Assembly (NCBI RefSeq): GCF_013085345.1
Contig: NZ_JABFAJ010000019.1
Span: 1-64,000, forward strand
Direction of reading: 5' to 3'
From: Isoptericola sediminis
GTDB taxonomy: Bacteria; Actinomycetota; Actinomycetes; Actinomycetales; Cellulomonadaceae
DNA length: 64,000 bases
Both the position numbers and the translations under genes were made by a program. The notes below the pieces were generated by a model. That model made no database searches. It had not been told where the DNA came from and saw only the letters and a list, made by a program, of their open reading frames with translations. Positions 8,338 through 20,193 of this stretch are shown piece by piece; position 1 is the stretch's first letter; each line of letters opens with the position of its first letter.

Positions 8338-9266
8338 TCCCACCGGCCGGCACCCCGCTCGTCCTGCGTGGTCGCGAGGTCGGCCGGGACGCCGACGGGG
8401 CGCGGCGACCGGTCGTCATGGCGATCGTCAACCGCACGACCGACTCCTTCTACGCCCCGGCGCGGCTCGCCGACGACGGCGCGGCGCTGGCCGCCGCCCA
8501 CCGGGCCTGGGACGACGGCGCCGCGATCCTCGACGTCGGCGGGGTCCGCGCCGGGACGGGACCTGCGGTGAGCGCGGCGGAGGAGATCGACCGGGTCGTC
8601 CCCTTCCTGGCCCGGGTCCGCCAGGAGATCCCGCAGCTGCTGCTGAGCGTCGACACCTGGCGCTCCGAGGTCGCGGCGGCGGCGATCGAGGCCGGGGCCG
8701 ACCTCGTCAACGACACCTGGGCGGGGCACGACCCGGGACTCGTCGAGGTGGCCGGCGCGGCCGGGGTCGGGGTCGTCTGCTCCCACACCGGCGGGGCGCA
8801 GCCCCGGACCGACCCCTATCGGGTGGCCTATCCGGTCGCCGACGGGGCCGACGCCGGCGACCCCCGCGACGGCGTCCTGCACGACGTGCTGGCCACGCTG
8901 CGGGCCGGCGCCGAGCGGGCCGTCGCCTGCGGCGTGCCGCCGTCGTCCGTGCTCGTCGACCCCACCCACGACTTCGGCAAGAACACGTGGCACTCCCTGC
9001 ACCTGCTGCGCCGGACCCCGGAGCTGGTCGCGCTCGGGTACCCGGTGCTCATGGCGCTCAGCCGCAAGGACTTCGTGGGCGAGACCCTGGACCTCGCCCC
9101 GGAGGAGCGGCTGCCGGGCACCCTCGCCGCCACCGCGCTCGCGGCGTGGCACGGCGCGCAGGTGTTCCGGAGCCACGACGTCGCGGCCACCCGCCAGGCG
9201 CTGGAGATGGTCGCCGCCGTGCGGGACGAGGCGCCCCCGCGGGTCGCGCTGCGCGGCCTCGCCTGA
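8334..9266 (+). CDS. Dihydropteroate synthase-like protein (FolP2 type)
   Basis: A 310-residue TIM-barrel pterin-binding protein. It starts with the GTG that overlaps the LOG stop codon (GTGA). It keeps pterin-barrel landmarks: MAIVNRTTDSF in place of the classic MGILNVTPDSF, VDTWRSEVA, VNDTW, DPTHDFGKN and SRKDFVGETL. The loop that in active DHPS reads D-(I/V)-G-G-E-S-T-R is DVGGVRAGTG here. That is the pattern of actinobacterial FolP2 proteins, for which mycobacterial work reports no DHPS activity. It should therefore not be assumed to be the folate enzyme; a separate folP1 is expected elsewhere in the genome. Function unresolved. Confidence 0.88.
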   Translation: MIPPAGTPLVLRGREVGRDADGARRPVVMAIVNRTTDSFYAPARLADDGAALAAAHRAWDDGAAILDVGGVRAGTGPAVSAAEEIDRVVPFLARVRQEIPQLLLSVDTWRSEVAAAAIEAGADLVNDTWAGHDPGLVEVAGAAGVGVVCSHTGGAQPRTDPYRVAYPVADGADAGDPRDGVLHDVLATLRAGAERAVACGVPPSSVLVDPTHDFGKNTWHSLHLLRRTPELVALGYPVLMALSRKDFVGETLDLAPEERLPGTLAATALAAWHGAQVFRSHDVAATRQALEMVAAVRDEAPPRVALRGLA

Positions 9267-9289
9267 CACCGGCTGTCCGGGTCGGCCAG

Positions 9290-9295
9290 TAGAAT
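9290..9295 (+). promoter_or_regulatory. -10 box of DUF3117 gene
   Basis: TAGAAT, a close match to TATAAT, lies 73 nt before the start. The resulting leader of about 65 nt carries a Shine-Dalgarno, unlike most genes here. No convincing -35 is visible. Confidence 0.5.
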
Positions 9296-9368
9296 GGTGA
9301 GACGCACCTCATCCTGCCACGTGCAGTAACGGGGCGGAGGAACCGGACAACGGAATGGAGAGCCACAC

Positions 9369-9536
9369 ATGGCTGCGATGAAGCCGCGGACGGGCGACGG
9401 GCCCCTCGAGGTCACCAAGGAGGGACGCGGCATCGTCATGCGTGTTCCGCTGGAGGGCGGTGGTCGGCTGGTCGTCGAGCTGAACGCGACCGAGGCCGGC
9501 GAGCTGGGCGAGGCCCTCCAGGGTGTCGTCGGCTGA
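9369..9536 (+). CDS. DUF3117 domain-containing small protein
   Basis: A 55-residue protein beginning MAAMKPRTGDGPLEV and containing GRGIVMRVPLEGGGR, which matches the short, strongly conserved actinobacterial DUF3117 family (for example Rv1211). No biochemical role is known to me. The ATG at 9369 is preceded by GGAG at a good distance. No membrane segment or Cys is present. It stands alone with its own promoter and a strong terminator, which suggests high, independent expression. Confidence 0.9.
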   Translation: MAAMKPRTGDGPLEVTKEGRGIVMRVPLEGGGRLVVELNATEAGELGEALQGVVG

Positions 9537-9563
9537 CGACATCGGCAGCAGACTCCCGTGACG

Positions 9564-9605
9564 GACGGGCGTGGGACGGGGTGCGGCCCCCGGACCACGC
9601 CCGTC
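9564..9605. terminator. Bidirectional terminator between DUF3117 and O-methyltransferase genes
   Basis: A perfect 11-bp inverted repeat (gacgggcgtgg at 9564..9574, ccacgcccgtc at 9595..9605) with a 20-nt loop, followed on the plus strand by gcgtcttt. It sits between convergent genes. Confidence 0.75.
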
Positions 9606-9634
9606 GCGTCTTTCCGGGACCGGTGCGGGCGTCC

Positions 9635-10138
9635 CTAGCGCCGGACGGCGAGCAGCAGCCCGTCCCCGGTGGGGACCATCGCCGGGACGAGCCGGTCGTC
9701 CGCGCGGACGGCGAGCGCCACCGCCCGGACGGCCGCGGCTGTCTCGCCGTGGCCCTCCGCGTCGGTGGCACGGCCGGCGAGCGCCGCGTCGACGACGCCC
9801 AGCACACCGCCGGGCCGCAGCAGCCCGATGGCCGCCTCCACGTGCGGAGCGAGCGAGAGGGCGTCGACGGCGACCAGCACGACGTCGTACGCCCCGTCGG
9901 TCAGGCGCGGCAGGACGTCCAGCGGAGGTCGCGTGATGACGCGCGTGCGGGAGCCCGCGACCTGCTCGTCGGCGAACACCGCCTTCGCGGCGCGCTGTCG
10001 GGCCGGGTCCGGGTCGATCGTGGTCAGGACACCGTCGGGCAGCATGCCCCGCAGCACCCACAGCGCCGTCACACCGGCGTCGCTGCCGATCTCGACCGCC
10101 GTCCGTGCCTGGGTCGCCGCCGCGACCACCCGCAGCAA
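9635..10138 (-). CDS. O-methyltransferase (family 3, Rv1220c-like); true start uncertain
   Basis: A SAM-dependent class I methyltransferase of the caffeoyl-CoA/catechol O-methyltransferase type. AVEIGSDAGVTALWVLRGMLP gives the SAM-binding glycine loop, DPDPARQRAAKAVF the ribose-binding acidic strand, and YDVVLVAVDA and LLRPGGVL the later core motifs. The first standard start is a TTG at 10138, giving 167 residues, which is short. The same frame continues upstream to about 10285 with family-like sequence (SESFLTEDATLRRARERAFG, then SPGTG), but has no ATG, GTG or TTG before the stop at 10342. Either a rare start such as ATC (10285..10283) or CTG is used, or the sequence has an error. The gene is divergent from sigE, the same arrangement as Rv1220c/sigE. 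Substrate unknown. Confidence 0.82.
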   Translation of the reverse strand: MLRVVAAATQARTAVEIGSDAGVTALWVLRGMLPDGVLTTIDPDPARQRAAKAVFADEQVAGSRTRVITRPPLDVLPRLTDGAYDVVLVAVDALSLAPHVEAAIGLLRPGGVLGVVDAALAGRATDAEGHGETAAAVRAVALAVRADDRLVPAMVPTGDGLLLAVRR

Positions 10139-10322
10139 CGCACCCGTGCCGGGGGAGATGGTGGGGCAGCCCAGCCCGAACGCCCGTTCGCGGGCACGCC
10201 GCAGCGTCGCGTCCTCGGTGAGGAACGACTCGCTGAACGCCCAGGCGACCCGGCGGTCGTCCTGGGCCTCCGCCTCGGTGAAGATGACTCGGCCCCCCTG
10301 ATCGCTGGGCCGATGGTACGTG

Positions 10323-10348
10323 GGAACCTCCCAGGTTGCTCACACGTT
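10323..10348 (+). promoter_or_regulatory. ECF-type promoter of sigE (autoregulation)
   Basis: GGAAC at 10323..10327, exactly 17 nt, then CGTT at 10345..10348. This matches the -35 GGAAC / -10 CGTT signature of promoters read by SigE-like ECF sigma factors. The start point would fall near 10355, a few bases before the sigE ATG. Confidence 0.75.
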
Positions 10349-10359
10349 CGCATGGCACG

Positions 10360-10923
10360 ATGACCGTGATGACCGAGACAGCCGGTGGCGGCACCGCCAC
10401 GTGGGTCCCACCGACGTGGGACGAGATCGTGCGCGAGCACTCCGCACGGGTCTACCGGCTCGCCTACCGGCTGACCGGTGACCGCCAGGACGCCGAGGAC
10501 CTCACCCAGGAGACGTTCCTGCGGGTGTTCCGGTCGCTGTCGAGCTACACCCCCGGGACGTTCGAGGGCTGGCTGCACCGCATCACCACGAACCTCTTCC
10601 TCGACCAGGTGCGGCGCAAGAAGCGCATCCGCTTCGAGGCCATGGGCGAGGACGCCTCGCGCGTCCAGTCCACCGACGACCGCAGCCGGCCCGAACGCGG
10701 GTACGAGCACGGCAACCTCGACCACGACGTCCAGGCCGCGCTGGACGGGCTGCGGCCCGAGTACCGCGCCGCCGTCGTCCTGTGCGACATCGAGGGGCTG
10801 AGCTACGAGGAGATCGCGGTCACGCTCGGCATCAAGATCGGGACCGTGCGGTCGCGGATCCACCGGGCCCGTGCCCAGCTGCGGGACGTCCTGGACCACC
10901 GTCGCGCGGACGTGGTCCGATGA
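10360..10923 (+). CDS. sigE: RNA polymerase ECF sigma factor SigE
   Basis: A 187-residue group 4 sigma factor for envelope stress. Region 2 is [32 protein letters not shown]; region 4 is the helix-turn-helix [29 protein letters not shown] near the C-terminus. There is no C-terminal extension. The ATG at 10360 is chosen because it lies just after the ECF promoter; the ATG at 10369 is an alternative. The stop overlaps the ATG of the anti-sigma gene by 4 nt, coupling their synthesis. The neighbour order O-methyltransferase, sigE, rseA, htrA, tatB equals Rv1220c-Rv1224, which supports the symbol. An ECF promoter directly upstream indicates positive autoregulation. Confidence 0.93.
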   Translation: MTVMTETAGGGTATWVPPTWDEIVREHSARVYRLAYRLTGDRQDAEDLTQETFLRVFRSLSSYTPGTFEGWLHRITTNLFLDQVRRKKRIRFEAMGEDASRVQSTDDRSRPERGYEHGNLDHDVQAALDGLRPEYRAAVVLCDIEGLSYEEIAVTLGIKIGTVRSRIHRARAQLRDVLDHRRADVVR

Positions 10924-11809
10924 ACGCCCACCTCGGGGACCGCGTGAGCGCGCTCGCGGACGGGCAGCTGCCGCCGGGGGAGGCGGAGCGCGCCCTGGCC
11001 CACGTCGCGTGCTGCCCGCTGTGCTCCGCCGAGCTCGAGTCCGCCCGTGCGGCCCGCCGCCGGCTGGCCTCCGCCGCGGACGTCCACCCCACGGCCGAGC
11101 TCACCCAGCGTCTGCTGGACCTGTCCGCCTCGATCCCGCCCGCGGACGGCGACCCGCTGCGAGCCCCGGAGCGGGACACGGGGTGGGCTGCGCCGGAGGC
11201 GTGGCACACCACCCTGACGGGTGACGTCGTGGGCGCCGAGCGACGCCGCCGACGGCGTCGGGCCCTGCTCGTCGGTGCCGGAGGTGCAGGCGTGCTCGGC
11301 TGTGCGCTGTTCGTGCTCGGTCAGGCGCCGGTCGTCACGCCGGACACCTCGCGCGTGTCCGCCCTGACGACCCTCGCCGGGTCGGACGCGGCCGCCGGTG
11401 AGCCGGTGAGCGAGGCCGGCCTCGGCGGCACCGGGTTCGCGACGCCGTCGTCGCTGCCGCCCGGCTACGAGGTGGCGGTCGTGCGTGCCGGGGCGACGTC
11501 CTGCGTGATCGAGCTGACCGGTCCCGACGGCCCCGTCGTCGTCCGCCAGCAGGTCGGGCGGCTGGCGGAGCAGACCGGTGCGTCGGTCCGGGCCGGCGAG
11601 GCCGGCCCCGGTGACGTCGTCGTCCTCTCGCGCGACCCCTGGCACGTGGCGTGGCAGGCTGGGGACGTCGTCGTCGAGGTGACCACCGACGCACCCGAGG
11701 ACGTCCTCGCCGAGATCGTCGCCGCTTTCCCGGAACGTGACTACGACGCCGGAGTCCTGCCGCAGATCACCCGCGGCTGGTCGACCGTGACTGGAGCCCT
11801 CACCCTCCC

Positions 11810-11813
<4 letters not shown>
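10920..11813 (+). CDS. rseA: Anti-sigma factor RseA-like (zinc-binding ZAS domain)
   Basis: A 297-residue putative membrane anti-sigma factor that would sequester SigE. The N-terminal ZAS motif H-x3-C-x2-C is H28, C32, C35 within [14 protein letters not shown]. After a linker, an RRRRRR stop-transfer run (about 108-113) precedes a single hydrophobic helix (about 115-132). The C-terminal part is a globular, presumably extracytoplasmic domain. M. tuberculosis RseA is shorter, so the long outer domain is a difference; it could sense envelope signals or guide proteolysis. It overlaps both sigE and htrA by 4 nt (ATGA), which argues for a single translationally coupled operon. Confidence 0.88.
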
Positions 11814-13168
<1,355 letters not shown>

Positions 13169-13203
13169 GGACGGCGCGGTACCGCCCGCGAGTCGGGACG
13201 GAC

Positions 13204-15377
<2,174 letters not shown>

Positions 15378-15431
15378 CCGCGGTCGCCGCCGCGCCGACG
15401 GCAAGGCCCCACCGCCGACGGGACCGGCGGC

Positions 15432-15437
15432 TAGGGT
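15432..15437 (+). promoter_or_regulatory. -10 box, leaderless start of BrkB-type gene
   Basis: TAGGGT ends 7 nt before the GTG at 15445; no Shine-Dalgarno. Confidence 0.6.
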
Positions 15438-15444
15438 CGAGGGC

Positions 15445-16455
15445 GTGTCCGAACGTCTCGATCGGTGGAAGGGCCGGGCGACGCGCCTGGTCGGCTGGGT
15501 CAAGGACCGGCGTGAGGTCCGCGCGTTGCAGTGGTACATGGCCCGGCGCGGCAACCTGCTGTCGGGCGGGATCGCCTACACGGCGCTGTTCGCCCTCGGT
15601 GCGGGTCTGACGATCGGATACTCGGTGTTCTCGAGGACCCTGGGTGGCGACCCCGAGCTCAGGGACGCGGTGATCGACGAGATCGAGCTGTGGCTGCCCG
15701 GGCTGATCGGTGACGGCAAGAACCAGCTCGATCCCGCGGACCTGGTCGTCCAGGACCTCTGGAACGTGACCACGCTCGTCGCCGCCGTGGTGCTGCTGTG
15801 GACCGCCATCAGCTTCATGGGCGCGCTGCGCCACTCGATCCGCACCATGTTCGACGCGCCCGTCGTCGGGGTGAACCCCGTGCTGGCGAAGGTCTGGCAG
15901 CTCGCCGGGTTCGTCCTGCTCGGCTCCATGATCGTCGTGACGGCGGCCGCGAGCATCGTGACCACCCAGGTCGAGGACTGGCTCGGTGACTCGGGTGCCC
16001 TGGGCGTGCTGCTCTCCGCCGGGAGCCTGGCGGTCGCCCTCGTGCTGGACGCCGTCGTCGTCTTCCTCATGGTGCGCGTCCTGAGCAGGGTCCGGCCGCG
16101 CCGGCGTCGGGACATGGTCATCGGGTGCCTGGTCGCCGCGGCGGTCTCGGGAGCGCTGCGCTCGGCGGGGACCTCGCTGGTGACGTCGAGCGTGTCGAGC
16201 AACATCCTGCTCGGTTCCTTCGTCACCCTCGGCACGATCCTGCTGCTCGCGAACGTGCTGTCCCGCGTGCTGCTGATGATCTGCGCCTGGATGCACGACC
16301 CCCCGCGGATGGACGAGGTGGTCCGCGCCGAGGAGGAGGTCGAGGCGATGCGGCACGCCGAGGAGATCGAGCGCATGGCGCGCCAGGGCGCCGGTCACGG
16401 GAAGCCGTACAGCCCGGTGGTCCGCGGGGTGCGCCGCGGGCGCTACGCCCCCTGA
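15445..16455 (+). CDS. YihY/BrkB family inner membrane protein
   Basis: A 336-residue integral membrane protein. The N-terminal part RGNLLSGGIAYTALFALGAGLTIGY is the conserved first helix and loop of the YihY/BrkB (formerly RNase BN) family. About six hydrophobic segments follow, ending near residue 290 before a charged, Glu/Arg-rich cytoplasmic tail. The transported substrate or function of the family is not settled. The start is GTG 15445, from its -10 box. It converges with sdhB and shares the hairpin at 16473..16506. Confidence 0.85.
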   Translation: MSERLDRWKGRATRLVGWVKDRREVRALQWYMARRGNLLSGGIAYTALFALGAGLTIGYSVFSRTLGGDPELRDAVIDEIELWLPGLIGDGKNQLDPADLVVQDLWNVTTLVAAVVLLWTAISFMGALRHSIRTMFDAPVVGVNPVLAKVWQLAGFVLLGSMIVVTAAASIVTTQVEDWLGDSGALGVLLSAGSLAVALVLDAVVVFLMVRVLSRVRPRRRRDMVIGCLVAAAVSGALRSAGTSLVTSSVSSNILLGSFVTLGTILLLANVLSRVLLMICAWMHDPPRMDEVVRAEEEVEAMRHAEEIERMARQGAGHGKPYSPVVRGVRRGRYAP

Positions 16456-16472
16456 CCCGCTGCGCAGACGGC

Positions 16473-16506
16473 GAAGCCCGGCACGACGGTCGTCGTGCCG
16501 GGCTTC
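16473..16506. terminator. Bidirectional terminator between BrkB-type gene and sdhB
   Basis: A perfect 15-bp stem (arms 16473..16487 and 16492..16506) with a 4-nt loop, between convergent genes. Confidence 0.85.
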
Positions 16507-16524
16507 ACCGCGTGAGGCAGGTGC

Positions 16525-17298
16525 TCAGAAGGCGCGGGTGATCATCGCCCGCTTGACCTCCTGGATCGCCTTGGTGACCTCGATGCCGCGCGGGCAGGCC
16601 TCGGTGCAGTTGAAGGTCGTGCGGCAGCGCCACACGCCCTCCTTGTCGTTGAGGACCTCCAGGCGCTGGGTGCCGCCCTGGTCGCGGGAGTCGAAGATGA
16701 ACCGGTGGGCGTTGACGATCGCCGCCGGGCCGAAGTACTGGCCGTCGGTCCAGAACACGGGGCAGGACGACGTGCACGCCGCGCACAGGATGCACTTGGT
16801 GGTGTCGTCGAACCGGTCGCGGTCGGCCTGCGACTGGATGTTCTCCCGGCTCGGCTCGTTCCCCGAGGTGATGAGGAACGGCATGATCTCGCGGTAGGAG
16901 GCGAAGAACGGCTCCATGTCGACCACGAGGTCCTTGAGCACCGGGAGGCCCTTGATGGCCTCGACGGTGATCGGCTTGTCCGGGTTGATGTCCTTCAGCA
17001 GCGTCTTGCACGCCAGCCGGTTGCGGCCGTTGATCCGCATGGCGTCCGAGCCGCACACGCCGTGCGCGCAGGACCGGCGGAACGTCAGCGAGCCGTCGAG
17101 CTCCCACTTGATCTTGTGCAGGGCGTCCAGGACACGGTCGGTGCCGTGCGCGGTGACCGTGTGCTCCTCCCAGTACGGCTCGGAGGCGACCTCCGGGTTG
17201 TACCGGCGGATCTTCAGCGTGACCTGGAAGGAGGAGACGGCACCCGCCTGCGACTCCGAGCCGGAGGTGTCGGTCGAGTTCTCGAGAACAGCAGTCAT
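16525..17298 (-). CDS. sdhB: Succinate dehydrogenase iron-sulfur subunit
   Basis: A 257-residue electron-transfer subunit of complex II, carrying electrons from SdhA flavin to menaquinone. The N-terminal ferredoxin domain has the [2Fe-2S] ligands in RRSCAHGVCGSDAM and the later C of RNRLAC. The C-terminal domain has CILCAACTSSCP and CRTTFNCTEACPRGI for the [4Fe-4S] and [3Fe-4S] centres. The start is ATG 17298, overlapping the sdhA stop by one base. Last gene of sdhCDAB. Confidence 0.96.
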   Translation of the reverse strand: MTAVLENSTDTSGSESQAGAVSSFQVTLKIRRYNPEVASEPYWEEHTVTAHGTDRVLDALHKIKWELDGSLTFRRSCAHGVCGSDAMRINGRNRLACKTLLKDINPDKPITVEAIKGLPVLKDLVVDMEPFFASYREIMPFLITSGNEPSRENIQSQADRDRFDDTTKCILCAACTSSCPVFWTDGQYFGPAAIVNAHRFIFDSRDQGGTQRLEVLNDKEGVWRCRTTFNCTEACPRGIEVTKAIQEVKRAMITRAF

Positions 17299-19133
17299 CA
17301 GTACTTCCGCTCCATCGGCTCGTAGCGCGTCATGGTGACGGGCTTGGACCCGAGGACGACCTTGTAGTCCCCGAAGTCCTCGACGTGGTCGAAGTAGCCC
17401 GCGACATGCCCGTCGGCGGCGTCGGGGGCCGACGTCGGACGGCGGTACGCCATCGTGTGCAGCATGTAGTTGTCGTCGTCCCGGTCCGGGAAGTCCTCGC
17501 GGTAGTGACCGCCCCGGGACTCGCGCCGGTTGAGCGCCGCGACGACGGTGACCTCGGCGATGTCGAGCAGGAAGCCCAGCTCGATCGCCTCCAGGAGGTC
17601 GGTGTTGAACAGCGAGCCCTTGTCCTGGACCGACACGTTGCGGTACCGCTTCTGCAGCTCGCGGATCTCGGCGGCGGCCTTGTTCAGCGACTCGTCGGTG
17701 CGGAAGACCTGGGCGTTGGCGTCCATCGTCTCCTGCAGTGCCTGGCGCACGTCGGCGACGCGCTCGCCGTCGGGGCGGTCGCGCATCTCGGAGAGCTGCG
17801 CCTCGACCCGTGCCGTCGGCTCCTCGACGATCGGCAGGTGCTGCTCGACGGTCTGCGCGTAGGCGGCGGCCGACCGGCCGGCCCGCTTGCCGAAGACGTT
17901 GATGTCGAGCAGGGAGTTGGTGCCCAGACGGTTGGACCCGTGCACGGAGACGCAGGCGACCTCACCGGCGGCGTAGAGCCCCTTGACGACGTTGTGGCCG
18001 TCGCGCAGGACCTCGCCCTTGATGTTCGTCGGCACGCCACCCATCGCGTAGTGCGCGGTGGGGTAGACGGGCACCGGCTCGGTGTACGGCTCGATGCCGA
18101 GGTAGGTGCGGGCGAACTCGGTGATGTCCGGCAGCTTGGCGTCGATGTGCGCCGGCTCGAGGTGCGTCAGGTCCAGCAGGACGTAGTCCTTGTTCGGGCC
18201 GGCGCCGCGGCCCTCGCGGACCTCGTTCGCCATGGACCGCGCCACGATGTCGCGGGGCGCGAGGTCCTTGATGGTCGGGGCGTAGCGCTCCATGAACCGC
18301 TCGCCGTCGGCGTTGCGCAGGATGCCGCCCTCGCCGCGGGCCGCCTCGGACAGCAGGATGCCCAGGCCGGCCAGACCCGTGGGGTGGAACTGGAAGAACT
18401 CCATGTCCTCCAACGGCAGGCCGCGGCGGTAGGCCAGCGCCATGCCGTCACCGGTCAGGGTGTGGGCGTTGGAGGTCGTCTTGAAGATCTTGCCCGCGCC
18501 GCCGGTGGCGAACACGACCGCCTTGGTCTGGAAGACGTGCAGCTCGCCGGTGGCCAGGTCGTAGGCGACCACGCCGGTGGCGTTGACCTCGGCGCCGTCC
18601 TCGATCTGCTCGGTCGTCAGGTCGTGGTCGGTGAGCAGGTCCAGCACGTAGAACTCGTTGTAGAACTCGACGTCCTGCTTCACGCAGTTCTGGTACAGCG
18701 TCTGCAGGATCATGTGACCCGTGCGGTCCGCGGCGTAGCAGGCGCGACGCACGGCCGCCTCACCGTGGTTGCGCGTGTGCCCGCCGAAGCGGCGCTGGTC
18801 GATCCGGCCCTCCGGCGTGCGGTTGAACGGCAGTCCCATCCGCTCCAGGTCGAGCACGGCGTCGATGGCCTCCTTGGCCATCACCTCCGCGGCGTCCTGG
18901 TCGACGAGGTAGTCGCCGCCCTTGATCGTGTCGAAGGTGTGCCACTCCCAGTTGTCCTCCTCGACGTTCGCCAGGGCGGCGCACATGCCGCCCTGGGCGG
19001 CGCCGGTGTGGGAGCGCGTGGGGTACAGCTTGGAGATGACGGCGGTGCGGGCGCCCTTGGACGCCTCGAGCGCCGCGCGCATGCCGGCGCCACCTGCGCC
19101 GACGATGACGACGTCGTACTGGTGGGTCTGCAT
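17298..19133 (-). CDS. sdhA: Succinate dehydrogenase flavoprotein subunit
   Basis: A 611-residue catalytic subunit that oxidises succinate to fumarate with covalently bound FAD. It has the dinucleotide-binding [15 protein letters not shown] at the N-terminus, SHTGAAQGG with the FAD-linking His, FQFHPTGL and [13 protein letters not shown]. Length is typical. ATG 19133 is preceded by an AGGAGG Shine-Dalgarno. It works in the membrane-bound TCA-cycle/respiratory complex with SdhB, SdhC and SdhD. Confidence 0.97.
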   Translation of the reverse strand: MQTHQYDVVIVGAGGAGMRAALEASKGARTAVISKLYPTRSHTGAAQGGMCAALANVEEDNWEWHTFDTIKGGDYLVDQDAAEVMAKEAIDAVLDLERMGLPFNRTPEGRIDQRRFGGHTRNHGEAAVRRACYAADRTGHMILQTLYQNCVKQDVEFYNEFYVLDLLTDHDLTTEQIEDGAEVNATGVVAYDLATGELHVFQTKAVVFATGGAGKIFKTTSNAHTLTGDGMALAYRRGLPLEDMEFFQFHPTGLAGLGILLSEAARGEGGILRNADGERFMERYAPTIKDLAPRDIVARSMANEVREGRGAGPNKDYVLLDLTHLEPAHIDAKLPDITEFARTYLGIEPYTEPVPVYPTAHYAMGGVPTNIKGEVLRDGHNVVKGLYAAGEVACVSVHGSNRLGTNSLLDINVFGKRAGRSAAAYAQTVEQHLPIVEEPTARVEAQLSEMRDRPDGERVADVRQALQETMDANAQVFRTDESLNKAAAEIRELQKRYRNVSVQDKGSLFNTDLLEAIELGFLLDIAEVTVVAALNRRESRGGHYREDFPDRDDDNYMLHTMAYRRPTSAPDAADGHVAGYFDHVEDFGDYKVVLGSKPVTMTRYEPMERKY

Positions 19134-19191
19134 CGGTTCCGATGCCTCCTGCGGACGGTGGTGGTTCAGCGGGTGGGGTGGTGCGCGCGGC

Positions 19192-19647
19192 TCAGGCCGT
19201 GCAGAACGAGGCGAGCAGCTCCGCCGGGGCGTCCGGCGGGCACGGGTCGAAGGTGAAGATCACCAGCGTGCCGAGCACGACGGTGATGGTGAACGCCAGG
19301 TACAGCAGGCTCTTGAGCACGCCGCGGGTGACGTCCCGCTGGGCGTAGTCGTTGATGATCGTCCGCACGCCGTTGGTGCCGTGGATCATGGCCAGCCAGA
19401 GCATCAGCAGGTCCCAGATCTGCCAGAAAGGGCTCGACCACTTGCCGCCGACGAACGCGAAGTCGATGGCCTTGACGCCGTCGCCGACCATGAGGTTCAC
19501 GAAGAGGTGCCCGAAGACCAGCACGACGAGGAGGACGCCGGAGGCCCGCATGAAGACCCACGAGTACAGCTCGTAGTTGCCCCGCGTGGTCTTGCGGCGC
19601 ACGTACGGGGAGCGGGGCGTGGGGATGTCGGTCTGCGTAGTCATCAT
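19192..19647 (-). CDS. sdhD: Succinate dehydrogenase membrane anchor subunit
   Basis: A 151-residue hydrophobic anchor with three transmembrane segments (about 33-55, 70-90 and 105-128), including [14 protein letters not shown] and [11 protein letters not shown], whose His residues may help hold heme. It ends [17 protein letters not shown]. The start is ATG 19647 because it overlaps the sdhC stop (ATGA); ATG 19644 is a one-codon alternative. Its place between sdhC and sdhA supports the assignment. Confidence 0.9.
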   Translation of the reverse strand: MMTTQTDIPTPRSPYVRRKTTRGNYELYSWVFMRASGVLLVVLVFGHLFVNLMVGDGVKAIDFAFVGGKWSSPFWQIWDLLMLWLAMIHGTNGVRTIINDYAQRDVTRGVLKSLLYLAFTITVVLGTLVIFTFDPCPPDAPAELLASFCTA

Positions 19648-20024
19648 TCGGCTCCGAACACGTTCATCAGGTGGCGGGGCAGGAATCCGGCCATCGTCAC
19701 GACGAGCAGGCCGAGCACGACCCAGAGCATGACTCGCTGGTAGCGGGCCCCCTCCGACCAGAAGTCGACGAGCGCGATGCGCAGGCCGTTGAACGCGTGG
19801 AAGACGATCGCGGCCACCAGGCCGGCCTCTCCCAGCCCCATGATCGGCGTCTGGTAGGTGCCGATGACGGCGTTGTACGCCTCGGGGGAGACGCGCACGA
19901 GCGACGTGTCGAGCACGTGCACGAGGAGGAAGAAGAAGATCGACACGCCGGTCACGCGGTGCGCGACCCAGGACCACATGCCTTCACGGCCGCGGTAGAG
20001 CGTGCCAGCGGGGGCAGTCGGCAC
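19644..20024 (-). CDS. sdhC: Succinate dehydrogenase cytochrome b556 subunit
   Basis: A 126-residue membrane anchor beginning MPTAPAGTLYRGREGMW. It has three hydrophobic helices and AHRVTGVSIFFFLLVHVLDT, the heme/quinone-site signature of this subunit. The start is the GTG at 20024, 10 nt after a strong GGAGG; an upstream in-frame GTG at 20081 would add a non-hydrophobic tail and is less likely. First gene of sdhCDAB, with a promoter at 20069..20074 and a possible CRP-type site upstream. Confidence 0.9.
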   Translation of the reverse strand: MPTAPAGTLYRGREGMWSWVAHRVTGVSIFFFLLVHVLDTSLVRVSPEAYNAVIGTYQTPIMGLGEAGLVAAIVFHAFNGLRIALVDFWSEGARYQRVMLWVVLGLLVVTMAGFLPRHLMNVFGAE

Positions 20025-20068
20025 GGTGGGGCCTCCATTGGCGGATGCTGGCGGGGTTACGTGAGGAC

Positions 20069-20074
20069 ACTGTA
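20069..20074 (-). promoter_or_regulatory. Probable -10 box of sdhCDAB
   Basis: TACAGT on the minus strand gives a leader of about 40 nt that carries the strong sdhC Shine-Dalgarno. The -35 is not clear, which would fit an activator-dependent promoter. Confidence 0.45.
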
Positions 20075-20134
20075 GTGACACCCGGTTGCGATCGGGTCAC
20101 GGCCGCCGGAAAAATGGCGTCCGCGTGGTGGATC

Positions 20135-20150
20135 TGTGATCGATCCCACA
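20135..20150. promoter_or_regulatory. CRP/GlxR-type operator candidate between sdhC and mannose-1-phosphate guanylyltransferase
   Basis: TGTGATCGATCCCACA matches the CRP consensus TGTGA-N6-TCACA at 9 of 10 defined positions. It lies about 65 nt upstream of the sdh -10 box and just before the divergent -10 at 20182. In Corynebacterium the CRP-like GlxR is known to control sdh genes. Confidence 0.55.
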
Positions 20151-20181
20151 GGGGTCACGTCGTCCCGACGCCCGGCGTCAC

Positions 20182-20187
20182 TATGCT
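20182..20187 (+). promoter_or_regulatory. -10 box, leaderless start of manC
   Basis: TATGCT ends 6 nt before the ATG at 20194; no Shine-Dalgarno. Confidence 0.6.
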
Positions 20188-20193
20188 GCGAAC

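Noticed and set aside
20025-20081. Upstream GTG (20081) as sdhC start
   Set aside because: It would add a 19-residue non-conserved tail and would overlap the promoter; the GTG at 20024 has a strong Shine-Dalgarno.
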